From Novosphingobium sp. SG707 (GTDB lineage Bacteria; Pseudomonadota; Alphaproteobacteria; Sphingomonadales; Sphingomonadaceae): a stretch of 64,000 nt of DNA. Every line of letters starts with the position of its first letter. Position 1 is the stretch's first letter. Below, one piece after another: positions 56,890 to 64,000 of the stretch. Below the pieces are notes generated by a model. That model worked only from the letters and a program-made list of their open reading frames with translations, ran no database searches and had not been told where the DNA came from. The DNA lies in NCBI RefSeq assembly GCF_012275515.1, contig NZ_JAAZQL010000004.1:434001-498000 (forward strand). The letters run 5' to 3'. A program made the position numbers and the translations under genes.

Positions 56890-57924
56890 TTACGCCGCAA
56901 CCAACGCCGGAGCCTTGAAATCCTCATGCCTGGTCAGCAAGGCCCAGACAATCCTGGCCATCTTGTTGGCCAGCGCAACGGACACCAGCATGCGCGGCTT
57001 GCGCGCCAACATGCTCTCGAGCCAGGAGCCTGCCGGTGCGCCGAACCTGCAGGCCTGTCGCACCATCGAACTGCCGCCTATGATCAGCAAACGCCTGATC
57101 GTTCGATCGCCCATTTTCGAGATGGAGCCGAGCTTTGGTTTGCCTCCCGTCGAATGCTGCAATGGCGTCAGGCCCAGCCAGGCTGCGAAGTCGCGCCCCT
57201 TCGCGAAAGTTTCGATGGGCGGCGCCAGCGAGAGGATCGCCGCCGCCGTGACCGGGCCGATGCCGGGAATGGTCATCAGCCGGCGAGCAGTATCGTCCTC
57301 TCGCGCGCGACGCGCGATCTCGCGGTCAAGATCGGCGATCTGCTCGTCGATCCGCTCAAGATGGTTGGTCATGACCTTGAGCATGGCCCGCGCAGCCGGT
57401 GGAAGTGTCGAGGCCATCTCGTCGTCGTCGAGCAAGCCGGCCAGCAGGTTCATGTGCATCTTCCCCTTGGGGGCGATCCAACCATATTCTGCCAGATGAC
57501 CACGCAGAGCGTTGATGAGTTGGGTCCGTTGGCGGACCATCAGGTCGCGGGTGCGGAACACCATACCAGATGCCTGCTGTTCCTCGGTTTTGACCGCAAC
57601 GAAGCGCATGCCGGGACGCTGGGCTGCCTCGCAGATCGCTTCGGCATCGACAGCGTCGTTCTTCTGCCGTTTCACGAAGGGCTTCACGTAGGCAGGAGGG
57701 ATGAGGCGCACGCTATGCCCGAACTGGGTCAGTTGCCGTGCCCAGTGATGTGCGCCACCGCATGCTTCCATCGCAACAAGGCACGCAGGTTGTGCCGCGA
57801 AGAAGTCCAGAAGCTTGGCCCTGGTCAGCCTGCGGCTGAAAATCATCTGCCCTCCCGCATCCGCGCCATGCGCGTGGAAAACATTCTTCGCGATATCCAA
57901 GCCGATCGTGATAACCTCTGACAC
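56890..57924 (-). CDS. IS110-family transposase (first)
   Basis: 344 residues. N-terminal DEDD catalytic domain (ITIGLDIAKNVFHAHGAD; FVKRQKNDAVDAEAICEAA) and C-terminal transposase_20 domain (TIPGIGPVTAAAILSLAP, FAAWLGLTPLQHSTGGK). I use the GTG start (GTGTCAGAGG) because GGAGG lies 5 nt before it and IS110 proteins begin at that point. IS110 elements lack terminal inverted repeats, so the ends are not defined. Confidence 0.88.
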   Translation of the reverse strand: MSEVITIGLDIAKNVFHAHGADAGGQMIFSRRLTRAKLLDFFAAQPACLVAMEACGGAHHWARQLTQFGHSVRLIPPAYVKPFVKRQKNDAVDAEAICEAAQRPGMRFVAVKTEEQQASGMVFRTRDLMVRQRTQLINALRGHLAEYGWIAPKGKMHMNLLAGLLDDDEMASTLPPAARAMLKVMTNHLERIDEQIADLDREIARRAREDDTARRLMTIPGIGPVTAAAILSLAPPIETFAKGRDFAAWLGLTPLQHSTGGKPKLGSISKMGDRTIRRLLIIGGSSMVRQACRFGAPAGSWLESMLARKPRMLVSVALANKMARIVWALLTRHEDFKAPALVAA

Positions 57925-58120
57925 GGACGCCTCCATTAAGTGGTGCTCAACACCTCCACTATGGCACATCGATGCCGCCGAGGGGCGTCCACATGGGGTA
58001 ATCGCGGGAAGCGAGTCGGCCCTGGTCAGCAAGACATAGAAGGGAGTGGCTGTTCCCCGATAAGATGGAAGTACGGGCTCACGACGCGATGCCGGGCCCA
58101 GCATCTGATGGAGAACAGCC

Positions 58121-59146
58121 ATGGGAGAATATATCGGCCTCGACGTATCGATGAAAGACACCGCGATCTCGGTTCGGCGCGAGGGCAAGCGGGTCTGGCG
58201 AGGCAAGTGCGCGTCGGATCCGGAGGCCATTGCCCGGTTGGTCCGCAAGCACGCCTCAGAACCAGAGCGAGTCATCTTCGAGACCGGCCCGTTGTCGGTA
58301 TGGTTCTATCACGCGCTTCAAGCCGAAGGACTGCCAGCGATCTGCATTGATGCGCGCCACGCCAAAGCGGCGTTGGACATGGCCACCAACAAGACCGACG
58401 CCAACGACGCGGACGGCTTGGCGCATCTGGCCGAGGTCGGCTTCTACCGTGAGGTTCGGGTCAAAGGCTTCGACAGCATGCTGACCCGCACGCTGGTGGC
58501 TGCGCGCACCAAGTTGGTCAGGATCAAGACTGAGATCTCCAACCAGATCCGCGGTCTGATGAAAACGTTCGGCCTCGTCATTCCCGCCGGGAAGGGCAGC
58601 ACGTTCGAGACCAATGTGAGGGTAAGGCTCGGCGAGCATTCCGAACTGGCCGCCATCATCTTGCCGCTGCTCGAGGCTTGGCGCAGCGTGCGAATGCGCG
58701 CAGCCGAACTTACGCGACGCCTGATCGCCGATGCGCGTCAGAGCGAGGCATGCCAGCTGCTCATGACTATCCCAGGCGTCGGTGTCGTCACTGCGACCGC
58801 CTTCGCGACGGCTGTGGAAGATCCAGCCAACTTCCGAAGGTCGCGATCCGTAGGTGCCTGGCTCGGCCTGACCACGCGCCGCTACCAATCGGGTCAGGTG
58901 GACTACAACGGGCACATCTCCAGGCGCGGCGATCACCAGGTACGAAATCTTCTGTACGAAGCGGCCTGCGTCATCCTGACCCGCAGCTCTGCTGAGAGCA
59001 CCTTACGAGATTGGGGCCTCAAGCTTCGCGAACGCGTCGGCTTCAAGCGCGCAGCCGTTGCGGTTGCGCGCAAGCTCTCGGTCGTGATGCATGCCATGCT
59101 CAAGTCAGGCGAGCTGTTCGACAAGACCGCCGGCGCACCAGTGTAG
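58121..59146 (+). CDS. IS110-family transposase (second, unrelated copy)
   Basis: 341 residues. DEDD domain (YIGLDVSMKDTAISVRREGK; NKTDANDADGLAHLAEVG) and transposase_20 domain (LMTIPGVGVVTATAFATAVE, VGAWLGLTTRRYQSGQ). Only distantly like the first IS110 gene, so a separate element. TGGAG lies 7 nt before the ATG. A strong CGCCGGC-GTGCA-GCCGGCG hairpin follows the stop. Confidence 0.9.
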   Translation: MGEYIGLDVSMKDTAISVRREGKRVWRGKCASDPEAIARLVRKHASEPERVIFETGPLSVWFYHALQAEGLPAICIDARHAKAALDMATNKTDANDADGLAHLAEVGFYREVRVKGFDSMLTRTLVAARTKLVRIKTEISNQIRGLMKTFGLVIPAGKGSTFETNVRVRLGEHSELAAIILPLLEAWRSVRMRAAELTRRLIADARQSEACQLLMTIPGVGVVTATAFATAVEDPANFRRSRSVGAWLGLTTRRYQSGQVDYNGHISRRGDHQVRNLLYEAACVILTRSSAESTLRDWGLKLRERVGFKRAAVAVARKLSVVMHAMLKSGELFDKTAGAPV

Positions 59147-59589
59147 CGACTTCGCCGGCGTGCAGCCGGCGAGCGGATCCGTCCCTGCCGGGACGTGGGC
59201 TGAACCATTCCGCTTGATGGGATGCACCGGCATCTGCCGAGTGCGTCGTCCACATAGGAAGGTCCTGTCCGCCGAAGACCCACCGTGCGGCGGCCCTTGC
59301 CGACCGCGAAGACGACCCTGAACCCGGCATACGGTCAGCTCAAAATCTGCTTGCAATGGAGGCGGCGATTAGACGACCCCATCAGCTTAGTCCCACGATG
59401 CGGCGTTCCAGTGCCAGCGATACTCAACCATTCCCAGCCACCAGCTAGAACGTGTGCAGAAGATGATTTTTGGCGCATTGCTGCCAGGGCCCGGTTCGAT
59501 CAACGGCTCACCAGTGACCATAGATCTCTGGATGTCTGTTTCCAAGGGCAAAGCCGGGCTGCAGCGGTTACGATGATGGCTCGAGTTGA
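59147..59589. other. Gap holding IS end and debris
   Basis: The first 100 bases contain two GC-rich hairpins (near 59153 and 59190) that probably belong to the IS110 end. The rest shows no recognisable gene. Confidence 0.35.
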
Positions 59590-59880
59590 CTATGAAATAC
59601 TGGGCCCCCCTCGGCTGCGTCCCAACGTCCAGTCAACCCTATCTCCGCGCGTAATAGCAGACACTGATTTGCCGAGCTGATTTTCCAACATGGGCCGCCA
59701 AGGCAACAGGGTAAACTCCTTGGTATTTTCGACGAGCGCAAACTGACCGCTGAGCAGATCAATCCGGCGCAACACCCGCCCCTCGACCCGATCACCCTGA
59801 CAGGCTTCAACGAAGGGTTTACCGATCCCATCTGACAACTCGCCGTCAACTCGAACAAGCTCGCACCTCTCAAGCAGCGC
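59590..59880 (-). pseudogene. Relaxase (DUF3363) C-terminal remnant
   Basis: About 95 codons on the minus strand: ALALLERCELVRVDGELSD, GRVLRRIDLLSGQFALVENT, FTLLPWRPMLENQLGKSVSA, VDWTLGRSRG. This matches the C-terminal DUF3363 region of VirD2-like relaxases of sphingomonad plasmids and integrative elements. The nuclease domain is gone; IS256 lies just upstream. Confidence 0.65.
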
Positions 59881-59922
59881 GAGCGCTCCAACGCGAAACG
59901 AAACAAGTTAGCGTCCGCGCTC

Positions 59923-61315
59923 GTGGTGTAATTTTCGGTGTAGATTGAGGCGATCGCATGGGGTGGGGCATGCCCCACCCCATGCGATTTCGATCTCGGT
60001 GGCCACCGGGCTCATCGGTAAGGTGGAGTTACCACACTTCACACGCCAACCGAGGAGTTGATCCCGATGACCGACGACAGACTACCGCTTGCCGAGCTGA
60101 TGGCGAAGACCGGAGATGGAGATTTTCTGCGCACGATCGCTGAGAGCGTCTTGCAGATTATCATGGAGGCCGACGTTGACGGCTTGGTCGGCGCTGGCCG
60201 CCATGAACGATCTGGCGACCGGACGACCTGGCGCAATGGCTACCGCGACCGCAGCCTCGACACCCGGCTCGGCACTCTCAACCTGAAGATCCCCAAGCTG
60301 CGGACCGGCGCTTACTTTCCCGGCTTTCTGGAACCCAGGAAGACCGTAGAGAAGGCGCTGGTCGCGGTGATCCAGGAGGCGTGGATCGCCGGCGTCAGCA
60401 CCCGGCGCGTCGATGAGCTGGTCCAGGCGATGGGCATGACCGGCATCTCAAAGTCCTCGGTGTCCAAGCTGTGCAAGGACATCGACGAGCGCGTCCATGC
60501 CTTCCTCAAACGCCCGCTCGCCGGTGACTGGCCCTATCTCTGGCTCGATGCCACCTACCTCAAGGTGCGCGAGGGCGGACGGATCGTCAGTGTCGCCGCG
60601 ATAATCGCCGTCGCCGTAAATACCGAGGGCAAGCGCGAGATCGTCGGCCTCCATATCGGCCCCTCCGAAGCCGAGGTGTTCTGGTCCGACTTCCTCAAGG
60701 ACCTTGCCCGGCGCGGCCTGACTGGCGTGAAGCTGGTCATCTCCGATGCCCACGAGGGCCTCAAGGCGGCGATTACCCGCGTGCTCAGCGCCACCTGGCA
60801 GCGCTGCCGCGTCCACTTCATGCGCAATGCCTTGGCCTACGTGCCCAAGGGCCAGAACACCGTCGTTGCCGCTGCCATCCGCCAGGTCTTCCTCCAGCCC
60901 GACCATGCCGCCGCGACACAGGTCTGGCGCCAGGTCGCCGACCAGCTGCGTACCCGCTGGCCGAAGCTCGGCACCTGCATGGACGATGCCGAGCACGACG
61001 TGCTCGCTTACATGACCTTCCCCGAGCAGCACCGGGTCAAGTTGCATTCCACCAATCCGCTGGAACGCCTGAACAAGGAAGTGAAGCGCCGTGCCGATGT
61101 CGTCGGTATCTTCCCGAACGAGGACAGCATCATCCGTCTCGTCGGCGCCGTCCTGCTCGAGCAGAACGACGAATACCAGCTCCAGCACCGATACATGCAG
61201 ATCGAGGGCATGGCTGCCCTTGCCGCTCCAACCATTGAGGAGGTTCAGCCGCTACAGATTACACCCAAGGCCGCCTGAAAATGCAGCCCGTTGGCCACAC
61301 CACAATTTACACCAC
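59923..61315 (+). mobile_element. IS256-family insertion sequence
   Basis: About 1393 bp. Ends are imperfect inverted repeats: GTGGTGTAATTTTCGGTGT on the left and, read inward from the right, GTGGTGTAAATTGTGGTGT. Contains one intact transposase. I see no matching 8-bp target duplication (CCGCGCTC versus ATTGACGG), so one flank has probably been rearranged. Confidence 0.85.
60067..61278 (+). CDS. IS256-family (mutator-type) transposase
   Basis: 403 residues. RNGYRDRSLDTRLGTLNLKIPKLR, then DDE residues in LWLDATYLKVREGG, VISDAHEGLKAAI and the C-terminal NPLERLNKEVKRR. GAGGAG lies 9 nt before the ATG. Frame intact, so potentially active. Confidence 0.93.
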   Translation: MTDDRLPLAELMAKTGDGDFLRTIAESVLQIIMEADVDGLVGAGRHERSGDRTTWRNGYRDRSLDTRLGTLNLKIPKLRTGAYFPGFLEPRKTVEKALVAVIQEAWIAGVSTRRVDELVQAMGMTGISKSSVSKLCKDIDERVHAFLKRPLAGDWPYLWLDATYLKVREGGRIVSVAAIIAVAVNTEGKREIVGLHIGPSEAEVFWSDFLKDLARRGLTGVKLVISDAHEGLKAAITRVLSATWQRCRVHFMRNALAYVPKGQNTVVAAAIRQVFLQPDHAAATQVWRQVADQLRTRWPKLGTCMDDAEHDVLAYMTFPEQHRVKLHSTNPLERLNKEVKRRADVVGIFPNEDSIIRLVGAVLLEQNDEYQLQHRYMQIEGMAALAAPTIEEVQPLQITPKAA

Positions 61316-61620
61316 ATTGACGGACGCGACCCGAAACAACGCCGCCGCGCCCCTGCGCGGCGTCAACAGCCGGTCACCTGACCGACCCCCGCCAGGGATC
61401 GAAGCCGAATGGCCGAGACGCAATCGCGGCTCGGCGGCGCAGCCGCGAGAGAGCGGTCGTGCGCGCAGCGCTCGAGGCGCCAGCTATCTCGCTTCGGCAG
61501 GCAAGATCAGTCTCTAGAATTTCCGAACGCCTCGATTGCTTGGCTGAGTCCATCCCCGGTGATCCATCTCGCTCGTTCGAAATGAGAACGCCAGCACTGC
61601 TCAGAACCCTTTTCGTCGGG
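61316..61620. other. Gap with no gene seen
   Basis: About 300 bases between the IS256 right end and the receptor fragment. Codon-like structure continues on the minus strand but no family is recognised. Probably rearranged mobile-element DNA. Confidence 0.3.
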
Positions 61621-61806
61621 ATCAAGCTTGTTACCGTTGGCGGGACCCGAGCAAACGCCACCTGGCGCAGGTACGCAATTTCCAACGGGGGCGATGTAAT
61701 CCGCATTGGGAAATGAGGTGAAACGGTCGTGAATGTAGGAAAGACCGCCATTGACTGTCAGGCCGCGCGCGACGGCGATCTCTCCGTCGAGATCGACACC
61801 GTAGAG
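61621..61806 (-). pseudogene. TonB-dependent receptor fragment
   Basis: 62 codons on the minus strand ([53 protein letters not shown]) matching the late barrel strands of sphingomonad TonB-dependent receptors. Both ends are cut. It abuts the DnaE2 fragment. Confidence 0.6.
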
Positions 61807-61808
61807 AC

Positions 61809-62036
61809 GCGCCTTACTTCCTCACCGTTCACGCGATCGTCCGGTTTGCGCGCAGCCGGGGCATTCTGTGTCAGGGGCGCGGCAGCGCCGCCAATTCGGC
61901 GGTCTGCTTCGTGTTGGGCATTACTTCCATCGACCCGGTGCAGTCCGAATTGCTCTTCGAACGCTTCGTCAGCGCCGAGCGGCGTGAGCCGCCCGACATC
62001 GATGTGGATTTCGAGCATGAGCGGCGCGAGGAGGTC
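61809..62036 (+). pseudogene. dnaE2: Error-prone DNA polymerase DnaE2 fragment
   Basis: 76 codons on the plus strand: [71 protein letters not shown]. This is the catalytic palm region of DnaE2/ImuC, including the conserved [11 protein letters not shown]. Nothing before or after matches; the end of ligD follows 23 bp later. Confidence 0.75.
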
Positions 62037-62058
62037 AGCCGGGTAAACAGAGCGCCGT

Positions 62059-64000
62059 TCAAAGCTCCGGCAGAGGCTGATCAGCATGGCCCCAGCCGGC
62101 GAGGGATTTTCCCCCTGCCCGCTCGATCAGGCGCGAAAGGTCGGCGATCCCGAAAGGGTGGGCATTCTCCATCCGCTCCAACTCTTCCCAATCCAGCGGC
62201 ACGGCCACCGGCGCGCCTTCTCGTGCGCGGACTGAATAAGGCAGGACCGCCGTGCTGCCGCGCTGGTTGCGCAGCCAGTCGATGAAGATGCGGCCTTTGC
62301 GCTTGGCCTTGCTCATCGTGGCGATGAAGCGGTCGGGCTCGCTCATCGCCATGGCTTTGGCAAAGCGCTGGGCGAAATCCTTGTGGGCCTCCCAATCATG
62401 GCCGGGGCGCAGCGGCACCGTGACATGCACGCCCTTGCCGCCCGACAGGAGGGCAAAGCTGACCAGCCCCAGATCGGCAAGCTGGCGACGAATGTCGAAA
62501 GCGGCCTTTTTCACCTGCGCGAAATCCAGCCCCACATCGGGGTCGAGGTCAAAGATCATGCGGTCGGGACGCTCCACCGCCCGCGCCGTCGCCGCCCAGC
62601 CGTGGAACTCGATGGCGCCCATCTGGACGCAGGCGAGCAGGCCCTCGGCATCCTCGATATAGAGGTAATCCTCGCTCGCGCCGTCTTTCTCGGTGATCGG
62701 CACATGATGGACATGCTCGCCGAACGAGCCGCTGTCGTGTTTCTGGAAGAAGCATTGCTTGGCCCGGCCCTGCGGACAGCGCACAAGACTGAGCGGCCGC
62801 CCCGCCGCAAAGGGCAGCATCAGCGGCGCAACGGCCTGATAATAGGCGGCCAGATCGCCCTTGGTCTGCCCGCTTTCGGGAAACAGCACGCGGTCCGGGT
62901 GGGTGATGGTGATCTGGGCAGGCTCGACCGGCTTTTCGCGGATTTCGGGGGTCACTTCGCTGGCTTTCTTGTCCTGACGCAATCCGATGAAGCTGGCATG
63001 GCGGACGCGCCCATCGGCGGTGAATTGGGCAAAGGCGATTTCGGCCACCAGTTCGGGGCGCAGCCAATGCGCGCGGCGGGCCTCGGCGCGGGGCACGTCG
63101 GCGGGCGGCGTGTCGGCGGCCAGCGGCGCCATGGTCCGGCTCAGGTCCTCCAGCAACGCGGCGTCAAATCCGGTTCCCACCTTGCCTTTATAGGCCAGTG
63201 TTTCGCCTTCCCACTGGCCCAGCAGGAGCGCGCCGAAAGGGCGCCCCCGCGCCGGGCTTTGCGTCCAGCCGAGGAGGACAAATTCCTGCCGCATCGTGCA
63301 TTTGACCTTGATCCAATTGCGCGTGCGGTCTCTGCGATAGGGGGCATCGGCGCGCTTGGCGATGATGCCTTCCTGCCCCGCCTTGCACATGGCGTCAAAC
63401 AGCGCCTCGCCCGCGCCGATTACATGATCAGCCACATGCAGCGGCGGCCCCGCATCGGCCAGCAGTGCCGCCAGTCTCTCCTTGCGCTCGATATTGGGCA
63501 GGGGTTTGAGATCCTGATCCGACAGGCGCAGCAGGTCGAAGGCAAAATAGGCCATGCCGCCGTCCCGTTCTTCCTTGAGCGCGGCCTGAAGCGCGGAAAA
63601 GGAGGGATTGCCCGCGGCATCGAAAGCCACCACCTCGCCGTCGATCAGCGCCGGGGGCAGGTCCAGCGCCGCCAGCGCCTGCGCGATGCCCGCAAACCGT
63701 TCGGTCCAGTCCAGGCCGGTGCGGGTATGGAGCCGCACCTTGCCCCCCGCCACCGCAGCCAGGATGCGATAGCCGTCAAACTTGATCTCATGCATCCAGG
63801 CATTCGACGCGGGCACGGCATCGACCAGCGTGGCCAGTTGCACCGGTTCAAAATCCGGCAGCACGGCTTTGCGCGATGGCGCAGCCTTGCGGCGCTTGTG
63901 GCCTGCCTCGCTGCGGTTATGGACCACCGCGCGCTCCATCACGTCGGCAAAGGCCTGCCCCTTCTTGCCCGCCAGCGATTGCCGCCCGCCTGCATCGCTG
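62059..64000 (-). CDS. ligD: Multifunctional DNA ligase D (5' end beyond the window)
   Basis: 646 codons visible, open to the right edge; a first ATG at 63942 is internal. Domains visible: ATP-dependent ligase (catalytic Lys in [29 protein letters not shown]) and the C-terminal primase/polymerase domain ([44 protein letters not shown]). The N-terminal 3'-phosphoesterase domain of LigD would lie off the window. It repairs double-strand breaks by NHEJ with Ku. The 3' end adjoins mobile-element debris. Confidence 0.93.
   Translation of the reverse strand, partial: SDAGGRQSLAGKKGQAFADVMERAVVHNRSEAGHKRRKAAPSRKAVLPDFEPVQLATLVDAVPASNAWMHEIKFDGYRILAAVAGGKVRLHTRTGLDWTERFAGIAQALAALDLPPALIDGEVVAFDAAGNPSFSALQAALKEERDGGMAYFAFDLLRLSDQDLKPLPNIERKERLAALLADAGPPLHVADHVIGAGEALFDAMCKAGQEGIIAKRADAPYRRDRTRNWIKVKCTMRQEFVLLGWTQSPARGRPFGALLLGQWEGETLAYKGKVGTGFDAALLEDLSRTMAPLAADTPPADVPRAEARRAHWLRPELVAEIAFAQFTADGRVRHASFIGLRQDKKASEVTPEIREKPVEPAQITITHPDRVLFPESGQTKGDLAAYYQAVAPLMLPFAAGRPLSLVRCPQGRAKQCFFQKHDSGSFGEHVHHVPITEKDGASEDYLYIEDAEGLLACVQMGAIEFHGWAATARAVERPDRMIFDLDPDVGLDFAQVKKAAFDIRRQLADLGLVSFALLSGGKGVHVTVPLRPGHDWEAHKDFAQRFAKAMAMSEPDRFIATMSKAKRKGRIFIDWLRNQRGSTAVLPYSVRAREGAPVAVPLDWEELERMENAHPFGIADLSRLIERAGGKSLAGWGHADQPLPEL

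Overview
The window looks like a chromosomal segment of a sphingomonad alphaproteobacterium, close to Novosphingobium or Sphingobium. It is GC-rich. The gene neighbourhoods surE-LysM/M23, ftsE-ftsX-YdcF-plsC, metX-metW opposite hisC-tyrC, a UPF0262 gene beside dnaB, and DUF2274/DUF3363 mobile-element remnants all point that way.

Positions 1-39250 are a mostly ordinary core with some catabolic genes. In order they hold: two secreted metallo-beta-lactamase-fold hydrolases opposite a TetR regulator; an AraC regulator opposite a cytochrome P450; dctA; serS; surE, a degenerate LytM factor and a gamma-glutamylcyclotransferase-like gene; rimO; a MoaB/CinA-type protein; YqgE; a TelA/XpaC pair; rplA and rplK; a catabolic block (IclR regulator, MetE-like enzyme, two alcohol dehydrogenases, two SnoaL-like proteins); cdd; a GH25-type protein; a UPF0262 protein; dnaB; rpoZ; ftsH; metW and metX; hisC and tyrC; plsC, a YdcF protein, ftsX and ftsE; a zinc-ribbon membrane protein; and tRNA-Leu(GAG). 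Four intergenic gaps in this part carry copies of one composite, hairpin-rich repeat.

Positions 39250-49300 begin a more accessory stretch. The 3' side of tRNA-Leu holds a mobile-element scar: an AlpA-like HTH gene and a DUF2274 tail joined to a RES-domain gene that lost its 3' end. A complete NAD-salvage unit follows (nrtR opposite nadM-Nudix and nadV, with a three-half-site operator between them). Next come an IS3 remnant and a GT4 glycosyltransferase gene without a usable start codon, followed by a transglutaminase-like gene.

Positions 49300-56100 hold two related sets of very small genes on the minus strand, one headed by a cold-shock gene and the other by an accessory infA-like gene that also contains a second cold-shock gene. 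The first csp and the infA-like gene share a leader of about 120 nt with the same 26-base box lying exactly 97 nt before each start codon. Between the sets lie a methyltransferase-like gene with a coupled 53-codon ORF, a LysR/methyltransferase chimera and an IS30 element with a 3-bp target duplication.

Positions 56100-62060 are mobile-element debris: two IS110-type transposases, an IS256 element, and fragments of a relaxase, a TonB-dependent receptor and DnaE2. The last two fragments abut within 2 bp. The window closes with most of ligD, cut by the right edge.
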